Source: Drosophila pseudoobscura (taxonomy: Eukaryota; Arthropoda; Insecta; Diptera; Drosophilidae). From it: a stretch of DNA of 64,000 nucleotides. Made by a program: the position numbers and the translations under genes. The notes beneath the pieces were generated by a model that searched no databases, was not told where the DNA came from, and saw only the letters and a program-made list of their open reading frames with translations. Every line of letters starts with the position of its first letter. Position 1 is the first letter of the stretch. The stretch spans positions 35,231,869 to 35,295,868 of the forward strand of contig NC_046683.1 in NCBI RefSeq assembly GCF_009870125.1. The letters run 5' to 3'. Below, in pieces: positions 42,720 to 54,195 of this stretch.

Positions 42720-44763
42720 AGCAGCATCGGCTGCTCTCATACTCCGCCTAGACGCAAGCGGAGCCGACGTAGTCCTGATCCAGGAGCCTTGGGTGGTAGG
42801 AGGCAAGGTCTGTGGATTGGGGACGAGGGAATACAAGATCATTGTATCCCAAAATGAAGGTAAAATCCGTACCTGCATACTTGCTAGAAAGCACCTAAAT
42901 ATCTTTCTGCTCCACAATTATAGCGATGGAGATAACACGGCGGCAAGCCTAGAACTAAGAGGTCATCATCTCAGGCTGGTGGCATCCTATATGGCCCACG
43001 AGGAGGATGATCCTCCGAACGACCTTGTTCGCAAAATAGCCAGCGACAGCGAAAGGACGGACAAAGACCTAGTTATAGGTTGCGATGCCAACGCCCACCA
43101 CACCCAATGGGGGAGTACGGACACGAATGTAAGGGGTGAGTCACTGTTCAGCTTCATCCTGAACTCAAATTTATTCATATGCAATCGGGGTAATGACCCC
43201 ACATTTATAATTAAAAATCGGCAGGAGGTCATTGACCTCACGCTAGTGTCAAGCAAACTGCTGGACACAATCAAGAGCTGGAGAGTCCTAGGAGACCACT
43301 CCTTCTCGGACCACAGGTATATCGAGACGATATTATCCTTCGATATTCCCAAACCAACCGACTATATCAACCCCAGAAAAGCCAACTGGGAAAAATATAG
43401 CACAACGCTGGAGGAGCTACTCCCTCCTAACGCCCCTAACTGCCCGAACACTGAAGACAACCTAAACCGTCTTGTGTACAGGTTTACGGATGCGTGCAAC
43501 AAAGCCTTCAAGGCAGCATGTCCTTCTACCAGACCAAGGGGAAAAAAGAAACCACCCTGGTGGTCTAAGCAACTAGACACCCTTCGTAGAACTTGCAGGA
43601 CTCTATTCAATAGAGCCACAAGAACTAAGGAGGATACTCACTGGGCAGACTATAAAACCAGTCTAGCACTATACAAAAAGGAAACGAGGAAGGCTAAAAG
43701 AGCCTCCTGGCAAAAATTTTGCTCCGAAATCGAGGAAACCTCGGAGGCCGCAAGACTCCGGAAAGTTCTCTCAAAAACCACCCCCTCGGTAGGGTACCTC
43801 AAAAAGAATGATGGCACGTGGACCAACTCTAGTGAGGAGTCCCTGCACATTTTGCTCGACACGCACTTCCCCGGATGCACATCCACCGAGCCGTCACACC
43901 TCCCAAGAGAGGGATCGGTAGAATCGATGGACCATATCCTTACAAAACGGAACATAAGCTGGGCAGTAAACAGCTTCAACCCGTTTAAATCGCCAGGCCC
44001 GGACCAGGTAATCCCGGCCCAGCTTCAGAGGGCCGGGGAGACGGCCATCAACTGGCTACATAGTATCTTCAGGAAGATACTGGCGGTATGTACAATACCG
44101 CAAGCGTGGCTTAAGGCTAGGATAGTTTTCATCCCTAAAGCAGGCAAAGCCTCACACTCAACCCCAAAAGACTTTAGACCAATCAGTTTATCGTCTTTCC
44201 TACTCAAAACCTTTGAGAGACTTATCGGGTTACAATTACGGACCACCATAAGTCCCCAGCTGTACTCAAGTGCGCAGCATGCCTACCGGAAAGGAAAATC
44301 CACGGAAACGGCACTTCACGAAGTGATCTCGAGTGTAGAAAAATCCCTGCATCTCAAAGAATACTCACTAATAGCTTTTCTCGATATCGAGGGAGCCTTC
44401 AACAACGTCACACCGGGCGCCATTACAGAAGCCCTGACTGACCTGGGGGTGGACCGTCACTTGGTGATGCTCATTGATCAATTGCTCATACGCAGGACGG
44501 TGACATCATCGATGGGATCGTCCACCCAGTCAAGGTATGTCAACAGAGGAACCCCGCAAGGGGGAGTTCTGTCTCCTCTTCTATGGAACATTGCAGTCTA
44601 TAAGATTCTTTGCGACCTGGAAGAGGGGGGCTGTAAAGTAGTGGCATACGCGGATGACGTTGCAATTATCTTTGCGGGGAAATACCCCCAAACACTATGC
44701 GACCTAATGACTGCAAAGCTTGCTCAATTGTCCGAATGGACCAATCCCGCGGATTGGGACTAA
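42678..44763 (+). pseudogene. LOA-clade LINE ORF2: endonuclease and reverse transcriptase
   Basis: The likely start is the ATG at 42678 (MVLRILQINLHHCKAASAAL), inside ORF1. Endonuclease motifs are LIQEPWVVGG, LVIGCDANAHHTQWGS and FSDHRYIE (43300-43325). RT motifs are IVFIPKAGKASHSTPKDFRP, IAFLDIEGAFNNV, GTPQGGVLSPLLWNI and VVAYADDVAIIF (about 44640-44675), so the catalytic centre is intact. The frame is lost near 44745: GLGLNPSKTELVLF continues in another frame to about 44850 and a second shift restores the original frame. Confidence 0.85.
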
Positions 44764-44865
44764 ATCCCTCGAAAACGGAACTCGTTTTATTCACAAAAAA
44801 ATACAAGGTCCCGCCCCTCAACCCCCCAACACTAAACACTCTCCTTCAGCGACAGTTACTTAGGG

Positions 44866-46255
44866 TTGGTAATTGACAAAAAACTTAGCTGGAACCTGAA
44901 TGTCAAGGATAGAGTGAGGAAGGCAACGACAGCACTCTATACTTGCAAAAAAGCTATCGGCCTAAAGATGGGCATGAACCCAAGCATAGTCCGATGGATA
45001 TATATGGCAATAGTCAGACCTATAATACTCTATGGAGTTACTGTCTGGTGGCCTGCCCTAGCGAAAAGGACAATCACCAATCAGCTGGGCAAGGTTCAGC
45101 GAACAGCCGCCCTCTGCATCAGTGGAGCTCTTCGAACTACACCAAATGATGCGCTAAACGCCATGTTATGCCTTCAGAGCCTTGACTTTGCAGGAAAGGA
45201 GCGGGCAGAAATGGCAGCAATACGTCTTAGGGACTCTGAACAATGGGTACCCGAGAACATAGGTCACTCATCTATACTAAACAAAAACAACAAGGTCCCA
45301 GCAAGAACGGACTATCAAGTTCCAATGGAGCACACGGAGACTCCATTCAGCATAATCATCCCTCATAGAGACGATTGGCTCGAGGGACCCACCGGCCCAG
45401 ACGGGGCCATAAGCATCTTCACGGATGGCTCAAAACTGGACGGCAGGGTTGGAGGAGGAATCTACACTGAACAACTTAACATAAGGCAATCTTTCAGGCT
45501 TCCGGATCACTGTAGCGTCTTCCAAGCGGAAGTTACAGCAATCAGGAAGGCTCTGTACTGCCTTCATACGGTTACCACCACGGCAACCAATCTAAACATC
45601 TACAGCGACAGCCAAGCTGCGATCAGATCACTTAACGCGATCTCCTCGAACTCGGCTACTGTGGCGAAGTGCCGCAGATCTCTTCACGAGATGGCTCAGC
45701 AATTTGCTATCAGCCTTATATGGGTCCCGGGTCACCGGGATATCGAGGGCAACTGCATAGCGGACGAGCTGGCCAGATCTGGCACTACAACCCCCCTTCT
45801 CCAAGATAAGGAGGATATTTGTATGCCTATGGCCACCTGCAAGCTCATCATAAAAGAGCAGTACACGCGACTGATAGACAACAAGTGGCAAACAGGGCCA
45901 CGTTGTCGCACAGCTCGGCAAACATGGCCGACCATAGATAAGAAGCGCACCTTTAGAGCTCTGCAAACTAGGCAGGGAAAGGTGCAGCGCAGTAATACGT
46001 TCCCTCACAGGACATTGGCTAGTAGGCATCCACGCAAACAGGCTGGGTGCCCCACACAATGATTTCTGCCGCAGCTGCAAAGACGAGGACGAGGAGGAGA
46101 CAAAGGAACACCTGTTCTGCTCCTGTCCAGCTCTCAGCAGAAGGAGGCTACAACACTTAGGCACTGCCTTTCTGAACGACATCTCGGAGATGTCTACGTT
46201 ATGTCCCAGAAAGGACGCAAACTTTATAAGAGCATCTGGATGGGACAACTGTTGA
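44866..46255 (+). pseudogene. LOA-clade LINE ORF2 C-terminus: RT thumb and RNase H
   Basis: 44866-46062 is in the same frame as 42678-44763 and holds the RT thumb (VIDKKLSWNLNVKDR, IVRPIILYGVTVWWPAL) and an RNase H domain: IFTDGSKLDGRVGGGIYT, FQAEVTAIRKAL, IYSDSQAAIRSL and VPGHRDIEGNCIADELA, giving the D-E-D-H-D set. Near 45988 a further shift moves coding to another frame, where a C-terminal knuckle CRSCKDEDEEETKEHLFCSC is read to about 46255. RNase H at this position fits the LOA clade and would remove RNA from the hybrid. Confidence 0.83.
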
Positions 46256-46377
46256 CATGAAGTCTCATCTGCAGGGAGGGAATGATCCCAAGCGGTATCA
46301 CAACGGGCCGAAACCGGCCTATGTGTGCTGGGCTCCGAGCGAGCTTGGCGGCCGTCTCTACCTAACGTAACCTAACT

Positions 46378-46813
46378 TTCCACTTTGTAGATCGAATTAT
46401 TCCTTGCATGAACCGTTTAGGGTCTTATGCTCGGATTATAATTCCCTCTACCATATTATATCCACCACTAATTCTCTTCCTCTTATTAAATTACTAATCC
46501 TTACACACCTTTCTAGTAATTATTAATTGTAGTGGTATTTGTATTTTGATTGCATGCTTAGTTTCTTAGTAAGTTTAGTGCTAATTTTCCTCGAATATTA
46601 GTCTAATTGCTATCTTTCTTGCATGTTCGCGTTCGGTTCGGCTACGCACCGTGCGTCATGCGGCAGAGCCCCTCGGTCGGTTGGGCGGGGGGAGGGTTGC
46701 GTTTTGCCTGGGATCCGCGCGTAACAGCCTTCTGCTGGTTTCACACGGGCCACTTGACGGTGCAGTAACTGCATCGCCTCTTGAAAGATGCAGTCATTGC
46801 ATGTCAACGTCCA
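46378..46813 (+). mobile_element. CR1 3' UTR (copy B, after the LOA insertion)
   Basis: CACTTTGTAGATCGAATTATT to CATTGCATGTCAACGTCC matches 27047-27490 closely. It completes the CR1 begun at 38023. A run of A follows at 46813, where BEL-3 env resumes. Confidence 0.87.
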
Positions 46814-47879
46814 AGAAAAAAAAAAGTTAGCACAATTAACCCTGCTCACAACAACTCTCCAACGAACGCAATCCGAAATATCTGATGTCCTAATTGGGAT
46901 TCATCATCGGAGAATAAGCCCCTCGTTGATGTCTCCCGAGCAATTAAGAGACCAACCAGACCAGGTACGGGATCATTTGCCACAATATCAAATGCTGCCG
47001 GTCACAACGAAAGAAGTGATTCAACTATACAGAATCATGCAAGCCGAAGGAACCCCGACTGCATCGAAATCTTTAGCATCATCCCAATTCCGTTTTGGGA
47101 TCGTACAAGCTGAAGTCTATTTGACCTCAAAACCACCATAGTAACTGTGAACATCCACCGAGACCAGTTCATGGGCACTACCCAAGAAGAGTTATCTTAA
47201 AGTACACAACGAGGAGTTCATCTGCTTTGACCATCAGACGATCTTCAATGTGGACAATCGCTGTGAGTTTCAGCTGTTTAACAATAAAACAGAAACACTG
47301 TGTCAGGTAACACACACAAAGGCTGACATGGTGTGGCTAAAAACTCAGCATCCAAATAAATGGATCTTCGCATCGCATTCCACAACTAAACTTCAAGCAG
47401 TATGCAACGGAGTTCCGTCAACCAGAACACTAGAAGGTCTACTCTCCATGTCCCCTGGTTGCACTGCTCGCAATACTGATGTAAGCATCAGCACCAAAAT
47501 CAGCGAAGTAAAATCGACTTACACTCGGTTTGATGACGTAAGCCCACCGGAGTCATCACCCTCGCCACCAATGTGGTAACTGAAGAACCAGACATCAGAC
47601 TATCTACAAGAACTTGATGATCTTCGCCAGCAACTATCAGCCATCAATCGTCACGAGCTGCCACAGCATCTCACCACCTTGCAGCACCATCAACTCCCTG
47701 CCTATGCAGGCCTAGTAATATCAATTCTATTGATCATTGCCTACATTTGCTGGAAGAAGTATCAACTATGGAAACCAAGGCCATCAAATCCCGATCCAGC
47801 CGTGTCATCACCCCCTATCCCCCTTGCACGCCGATTTGCCGTCGACTTGAGCGTTGGTTGCTTAAGTATGCTTAAGTAA
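46814..47879 (+). pseudogene. BEL-3 env-like C-terminal half
   Basis: Coding traces run through LTLLTTTLQRTQSEISDVLI (46835), HHRRISPSLMSPEQL, VTTKEVIQLYRIMQAEG and then 47250-47579 (DNRCEFQLFNNKTE, CTARNTDVSIS). The end (47679-47879) has a hydrophobic anchor (YAGLVISILLIIAYICW) and a basic tail. This order matches the distal part of BEL env-like proteins. Frame breaks occur near 47140 and 47580. It is the continuation of 35711-36410, separated by about 10.4 kb of inserted elements. Confidence 0.7.
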
Positions 47880-48378
47880 TAGTTTATAATAACCGTCGGC
47901 ATAACACAGTGACGCCGTGACACAGTGTTCTATTTAACATGTAATATAATACCTCACTACAACACACTAGCCACTGCAGTGAATTCTGCTGACAATGCAC
48001 TCTCTCCGCAGAGGGCGAAGACAGCGGTGCAGTTGCTGACCATCAAAATGTCGCAATTGCCCACCAGACACTAAAATTATCCATAATACTCAAAACATAT
48101 ATTATACAGACTCAGCACTTTTGTACCTTTTGTTACCTTTAAATAAGAATCAATTTTATCAATATAATCAGTATCAGAAACAGTACCATAACTGCCTGTC
48201 ATCTTCCATCGCAATCATCAGAGGCTGTCGCCGTGTCTTCAGACCCTCCCTTGCGCACCGTAGGATACCCACTCCGCAGTCCAACTGGTTCAAGTTCTAG
48301 TTGCGACGACCAAACTGTAGACGGTTTATGTACCGTATGCAACCCAGCTACCTACACACACACACACACACATTAACA
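47865..48378 (+). repeat. BEL-3 3' LTR
   Basis: It matches the solo LTR at 36704-37188 from AATAGTTTATAATA to CACACACATTAACA and directly follows env. The left edge is uncertain (TGCTTAAG repeated). A (CA)n run lies at 48355-48371. U3 differs from the LTR at 31521. Confidence 0.75.
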
Positions 48379-48379
48379 T

Positions 48380-48544
48380 AGGCTATCTGGCATAAGGAAA
48401 GCTAAACGTCTCCACCGTTAAATCCACGGCTTTTATTTTGCTTTGAATAAAAGAAATTACATCATTAGATGTGAGGTCAGGGGCCAGCCGTGTCGTTTTG
48501 GTGGGACTCCTACCAGTGGTTTAAAAGCCACAGGTCTAGTACCT
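48380..48544 (-). mobile_element. CR1 ORF1 fragment
   Basis: This is the reverse complement of about 24008-24178 of copy A (TATCTGGCATAAG, GATGTGAGGTCAGGGGCCAG, GTCTAGTACCTG), diverged by several indels. Confidence 0.75.
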
Positions 48545-48550
48545 GTTTAT

Positions 48551-49323
48551 ATTATTTGATTATAAACTACAAACTTTGAAGAAAGGGGTCGGGGCCGGAA
48601 AGGAGTGGGGCGAAATTTTCTTTTGGCCGCTTGAGTTGGCTGGGCTCACTCAGCGGTTGGCAGGCTCGATACAACGAAGTTATCTTGTTGCCCCAACGAC
48701 AAATAACAACAACTTTTTTCAGTATGGAATTCGTATGCTTTATTTAGCTAGCTATGTCAGCTAGGGCTGATAATGTTGGCTTAACTATTCGGGGCTACCT
48801 CTGGGGTGTCAGCGTAGGAGCAAATTGACCTCAGCGCACACTGCGACTCGCACTTCCTTATAATCTTTCGCCGGTGGATATGGATCCCCACTTAATGCAA
48901 CTCACTCTGATGGGCAGGCTTGGTTCTGGGTTTGATATTCCGCGCAAGACGAGATTTAATGTGCACGCACTTCGACTCACACGAAAAAGACCTCTCTCCG
49001 AAGGTGCAGCCTCCTTTTATAACCCTTCCTTCACGGGACCTTCACTCGGCGTCGGCACTTTTCCATCCTCGTCTCGCGCTTTCCACGACATTCGCACCGG
49101 GAAAGGGCCAGTGGCGTGATCCCATGATCCCACCATCTCCTCTGCCTGTTCTTATCCTCCTCTCAGAGAGCGGAGGCCCATCCTCTCTGGGAACCCTCGG
49201 CCATTTCGCCGCATCCGTATATCCGTGGAATCCGGTCTGATCTTCGCCTTATCCGCCCAGCCGCCAGCCTTATCCAGCTGTGCTTCAGCCGAGTTTAGTC
49301 TGTGAGAACCCTGGTTCCACACA
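48551..49323 (-). repeat. LTR of an unidentified retrotransposon, minus strand
   Basis: The minus strand starts TGTGTGGAACCAGGG directly after a clean polypurine tract AGGAGAAAGAGGGGAG (49324-49339), marking a 3' LTR of about 770 bp. The left edge is approximate (after CR1 sequence at 48544). ORFs in it are low-quality and not credible genes. Confidence 0.6.
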
Positions 49324-49339
49324 CTCCCCTCTTTCTCCT
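49324..49339 (-). promoter_or_regulatory. Polypurine tract
   Basis: AGGAGAAAGAGGGGAG on the minus strand, adjacent to the LTR start TGTGTGG. It primes plus-strand DNA synthesis in LTR elements. Confidence 0.7.
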
Positions 49340-49780
49340 CATCGGCGGAGTGGGTGGTCCCGATTCAAAAGGCCCGCTTTTGCGCGCGCTCTCTATTTTC
49401 CTCACAATCGGGGCAATCACAATGTTTATTATTATACAAAATAAATAATATTTAAAAAATTTAATAATAGTTCGTAAAATAAAAGTAATCAGAATACAAA
49501 CTCAACGGAAAAGTAGTTAAAATACACGGAATTAAAAAAAAAAACGAAGAAAACTTCCGTCTGGCTACTGTGCGTGCTGTGAAGTAATAATTCATTAATT
49601 CAATATAATAATAATAATTATAATGATATTTATTGATGCCACTTAAGGATATAGACAAAGGGAGGCAGTGGCTTTCAGCAATCAGATCAGGCGACAAAAA
49701 AACTCTCAGATCAGCTGAGCTTTCAGCTCCGATTTCAGCGCCGATTTCAGCTCCGCTTTTAGCTATAGTGTGCGCGAGCC
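49340..49780. other. Unassigned stretch upstream of the polypurine tract
   Basis: AT-rich, without a coding signal. Near 49718-49765 a 12-bp motif (TTTCAGCTCCGA and variants) repeats about four times. No pol sequence is recognisable, so the element belonging to the LTR is lost or replaced. Confidence 0.45.
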
Positions 49781-49787
49781 CTAAGTA

Positions 49788-49838
49788 TCGGATATAAATG
49801 TAGAGTTGTGGTCTCCGCAGCAACTCACAACGTTCCCA
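49788..49838 (+). mobile_element. DINE-1/Helentron-like 3' terminal fragment
   Basis: TAAGTATCGGATATAAATG, the degenerate hairpin GTTGTGGTCTCCGCAGCAAC and CACAACGTTCCCA match the 3' ends at 28020-28079 and 61950-62008, with several substitutions. Confidence 0.75.
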
Positions 49839-50239
49839 CTGGTTTTGTTCTGAGTTTGTGCTCACCGAGTGTACCGTGTGTTACCGCAAAGTGTTCGTCG
49901 CCCCGTTTCCCACCTGCCTTTATACACGCGTTGCATTGCCAATCGTTCCTCTTAACTGTGATCGTGCTTCGCATTTTGACCTCTCTCGCATGGTTATAAC
50001 GGTTGTTGGGCTCACGACTCACCGCCCGTAGCATCGTCTCTCTACCGGCTGCGCTCTGTAACGGCACCTTGCCCCTTGTTGTGTTATCCCCTCTCGTGAT
50101 CGGTGCATTCGTCCGTTCTTATCCCTTCCTGTCGGTATTGTTGTGTTCTCTCTTGTGTGCCGTTTTTCTTGTCGTCTTCGATTGATTTGCTGTATCCATT
50201 TTCCATCTTTGATGGACCCACAGTTGGCGTTTTAAAAAA
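49839..50239. other. Unassigned 400-bp stretch
   Basis: Mixed composition, with no ORF resembling a known protein. The short frames here (49808-49999, 50003-50185) show no domain. Confidence 0.4.
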
Positions 50240-50900
50240 GATTTTATTCTTTCACTTAAATTTAGTGCACATTGATTAGTTATTTACCCGACGATGACTG
50301 ATGTCCGGTGTCTTGAATGGAATTAACTTTTGTTGAATTCTCCGACGGTGTCGCAATTGACGTTTGTCTTGAACAGAACTGATTTGCCTTCTTAAATGTA
50401 GACTATTTATATCATGATGCTCGGCTTGGGATTCGGAGGCGTTGGCTTCGATTTCGGCTTCGGAGATGGGGTTCGTGACCCGATCGATATGTGGGAAAGG
50501 CGGCTTTTGATGAAAGGCTTCCGCTGCGTATGATCGGTGTTGCATTACTTGGGGGGTGGCTGAGAATAGGGCCTCTGATTGGTCAGCTACGATGGCGTGG
50601 TTCTTGAGAATCGATTAGTAATTGATCTCTGAAGAGTGGCGTGATTCTAGTGCGGCTGGATTCCACTGCGGCATCTATTGTTTTATGTTCCACTTCTAGA
50701 TTAGGGTGTTTGTTTACATTGCCTGCAATCGGCTACGCGTGGTCCATTTCGAGCGTGAGATTGTTTATGTGGTTTCGAAGCTGAGAGTGTCGGATTGTTT
50801 ATAGTAGTGTCGGATTGTTTATAGTATTGTGGGTGCAGGGTAATAGACATAGACAAGGGTATGCGGAGCATGGACTATAGATATGTCACTATACATAATT
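50240..50900 (-). repeat. Possible LTR with minus-strand core promoter
   Basis: On the minus strand a TATA-like ATATAAATAG near 50405-50416 is followed about 150 bp downstream by AATAAA (near 50245-50250). An 89-codon frame (50276-50545) spans this region without recognised domains. A 21-bp direct repeat, GTGTCGGATTGTTTATAGTA, occurs at 50786 and 50807. Promoter plus poly(A) signal in ~650 bp is LTR-like, but no matching copy exists here. Confidence 0.35.
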
Positions 50901-51331
50901 GAGCAAAATTGATAATTGATAGTGACACAGGTGAGAAATTTCACTTCTCACCAAAAATATATACGCATCCATATGTCTACATACATATGTACAACAAATT
51001 GCCAAAATGACCGCATCTCGTGGGTGTGTGCAAAAAGTTCTGCAGTTCTTTGGAAAAGCACATGGTCAGACGACAAAATTAAAGAGAAAGATAAATTTGG
51101 AATACCTGGAAATTCGTTCCAAAACAATGGTATTTTTATGCAAATCGAAAGCTCGAGTGAAGACGAGACGATTAAAAAGCTCACAATTATTCACTTATTC
51201 TCACTTGCACAAAATTGTCCGGCTTTTGAAACACACAAAAATTGGTGCTCCCGTTTTTACCTGAAAAGATTGGAATAGAAGTAGATTCCCATTAGATTCG
51301 CCTGAAATTGTTAGTTTTTGCATATAAATAT
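50901..51331. other. Unassigned stretch left of the Gypsy 3' LTR
   Basis: Two overlapping plus-strand frames (50916-51278, 120 codons; 51007-51264, 85 codons) are lysine-rich and could be a transposase remnant. I recognise no motif and do not name a family. Confidence 0.35.
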
Positions 51332-52646
51332 TGTTACACTTGGCTTGTTTACCAGGGGGCAACGCCGGCTAGCTGTCGACCCCAGGGCTGGGTAGTTCCC
51401 CTTGCACACCGAATGTAGACAAATATGGAGACATACTACTTCTCGGGACATCAAAACTAACAACAACCTAAAGACAAAGAAAATCATAAGCAGACGGCTA
51501 TCAAGTGGGTGAAGCTTGGGTGTTATCACTTCGCGCGCCCGCCCTACCTGTGACCAAACACAACGTTCATTTTGGCCACCCCCTACTGGAACGGCTGCGG
51601 CTGGCCTAATCCATGGCTTACGCCACGCGTCCTCCCTCTATTTTAATTTACTGCATCATGTTTCAATATATATCCAAGCTTTAATAATTATAAATTGACA
51701 ATTTCATCTTTCTCATAAATAAATAGATACACTCAAAATTATCACTAACCAAAAAGAAACACCAAAACGTTCGACACAAAGGCAAACAAGGAAATAACTG
51801 CTGAAATTTTGTTCAACCAACAGGAATATCCTCACCCATACGTAATGGAACATGTGTAGACGAGTGGATCCAGTTTTACGTGAGTTAATTTAACTCGGGC
51901 CTTTACGGAGACTTAACCTACCAAGAGCTCTTGTTAAGGATCCCCGCGTCACCCACTAAGGGTTAATCTTCTGGAACTGAACAGCTGATTGCAGATTTCT
52001 GTTCGTGAACGGTGTTGGTGTTTTTACATATTTAGTTCAATGGCCAAGATGTTACGTTAAACGGTTTAAGCTAATAATAAATACTAAATAATAAATATAT
52101 AAAGGACAACACACGGAACAAAATAACATTTAATGTGGAACGGTGTTTGGAGTGTGGATTATGTTTTTTGTAGGTTCAAAAGACCGGCCGTGGCCGGTCA
52201 GCCCTAAATGTATATAGGCCCGTGTATACGTGTGCGCGTGCATGTGTGTAAATAGGGTTTCGGGGCTTCTACGTGGTGCATGATGCGATGCAACGATCGT
52301 GCAATGTGGCTAGGATCGCCCTGGCAGCTAAATTGTCCTCTTTCACCCCCCCCCCCCCCCCCCCACCACCCTTCACACGTCGCGCGCTTCTTGGCTCACA
52401 CACGCGCAACTGGAGCGAACTCACTCAGGTTCACGTTGGACAGTCTTCTTCTCTGTCGTCGAATTTCTCGAACTCCAGTGTTTCTCTCCAGGAAACCTTC
52501 TGGCCCGGTTCTGGTGGCTGTATTCCTTGCCGGCTGTGAGTAAAATTTCCTGCATTACAACCTATTTGCACGACCGCCTTTTTCTGTATTCACTTCAAAC
52601 TTTCTGTTGTAAGCACAGAATTTCAAACACGCCGGCGTGCCCTGCA
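51332..52646 (-). repeat. Gypsy 3' LTR of copy D, mosaic (type 2 left, type 1 right)
   Basis: This is the only long LTR here whose U5 side abuts foreign sequence: TGTTACACTTGG follows CATATAAATAT directly, fixing the LTR end. The left part to about 51895 carries type 2 variants, such as AAGCTTTAATAATTATAAAT also found at 58957. From about 51940 it carries type 1 variants, including the C-tract near 52347-52366. About 80 bp are missing at the switch point compared with both parents. Confidence 0.87.
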
Positions 52647-52686
52647 TTCTTCTGCCACGCCCAACGTAGGCCACACCCACACCTAA

Positions 52687-54195
52687 CTACATTCTCAGGT
52701 CTTTGGCATGGTACACTCCTGTGAGACGGCCGTTAAAGTCCTCCAGAGCATACGCGTTCTCTCCTACTGGGTTCACTACCCGGCATCGGATGAATTTGCG
52801 CGCGAACTTGGTATTAAAGCCTTTGCCGAAGTCACAAAGGACAAAATTTCGGCGGAATACCTCTTGTTCCGGCCTCGCGTAGAACACCCGAGCTCGCTGG
52901 TTATACCTTACCCTACTACGCTCGTATGCCTGATGTAAACTATCACGAATCCTCTCTTGGATGAGTTGTCGCTTGTCCTGACCCTCCAGCAGCGATATGT
53001 CATGCTCACCGATTGACCGCAGTCGCTTTGCCAGCTTGTAGCATGACCCATGCAAATACATTTGCTGCCCGAAGACTGCAAAGATTGGTGTTACGCCTGT
53101 CGCCTCGTGAACCGAGTTCCTAATAGCCAGTTCTATCTCCGGCAGATGCGCATCCCAATCCCGGTGATCGTCCTCCAGATACGCCCGAATCGCGCTGAGT
53201 ACTGTGCGATTTACGCGTTCGGCTGCGTTACTCTGCGGAGAATACACTGGCGTCCTCATATGAGTGACTCCGAATGCATCGATCATCTCCTTAAAAGTTT
53301 TTGAGACGAACTGAGCCCCATTGTCCGAGTGAATCATCTCCGGAACTCCAAACTTGTAAAACACCTCGTGAACGAGGAATCTTACAAATTTCTTTGCTGT
53401 GGCCTTGGTCATGGTCTTTAGGAATGTGAACTTAGAGAACTGGTCAACTACAATAAATATCCACGCCTGACCGTTCTTTGACCGCAGATATTTGCCCAAA
53501 AAATCCATATAAAGTTTTTGGAACGGGATCCCGGCCTGCATCCGATAATTCGACGCTTTCGACTCCTTGCACACGGTGCACCGTCGGATATAATCCCGCA
53601 CCTCTATCGCCATGTTCGGCCAGTAAAACTGCCTACGCAATAAGTGCAAGGTTTTCGCGATTCCTCCGTGCGCTGTCTTCTCTTCCGAATGTGCTTTGTC
53701 TATCAACGCGGCCGTCAACGAACTCAGAACCCACAATTTCCAGACGGAGCCCTCCAGTTGATCGTCAAATCGTTCACATCGCAGGCGCTTGAATATCATG
53801 CCATCAACAATCTGGAGATCAGGTATGCGGTCTTGATTCTCTGTGATTTCCTTCCTTAACTCCTGATATTCCCCAGATTCAAACTCCACCATTTCAAAAC
53901 CCAGGATATTACTCGGATCCACTTCAAGCTCTTCAATACTCCGCGACAATGTATCTGCCACTACATTGTCCACTCCTTTTCGGTGTTCTATGCCGAAATC
54001 GAAGGCCTGCAGTTGAAGGGACCAACGAGTTAAGCGACCATCCAGGTTTTTCATGGTCATGAGCCATATGAGACTGGCGTGGTCAGCAATGACTGTAAAC
54101 GGCATAATCTCTACGTGTGGACGGAACTTTAGGATCGCCATTAGGGCTGCCTGAGACACTCCTTCTCTGTCATCGAGTAGTTTTTTTGCTGACAA
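52687..54195 (-). pseudogene. pol: Gypsy pol C-terminal half: RNase H end and integrase (copy D)
   Basis: The 502-codon frame is colinear with 11891-13399. Integrase HHCC (169, 176, 206, 209) and D231, D291, E326 are intact, and the GPY/F-like tail ends KDLRM at a TAG 40 bases from the LTR. Scattered substitutions from copy C (for example IWLM for KWLM in RNase H, LSSLTA for PSSLTA) show independent ageing. A shared frameshift separates it from the RNase H start. Confidence 0.9.

Larger units (their letters stand above)
40926..46377 (+). mobile_element. Complete LOA-clade LINE (Bilbo/TRIM-like) with target-site duplication
   Basis: The 5452-bp element is bounded by the 9-bp direct repeat TTCCACTTT (40917-40925 and 46378-46386), lying in the CR1 3' UTR that is uninterrupted at 27047-27060. 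It has a 5' UTR of about 500 bp, ORF1 (41430-42719), overlapping ORF2 with endonuclease, RT and RNase H, and a 3' end TACCTAACGTAACCTAAC without poly(A). The domain set and 3' end fit LOA-clade elements. ORF2 contains several frameshifts, so the copy is not active as read. Confidence 0.87.

Noticed and set aside
50276..50545. Possible small host gene on the minus strand
   Set aside because: 89 codons without a recognised domain in a likely LTR; no splice or homology evidence is visible.
51007..51264. Possible THAP/BED-type transposase start
   Set aside because: It is lysine-rich, but the Cys/His ligands are not arranged as in either domain.
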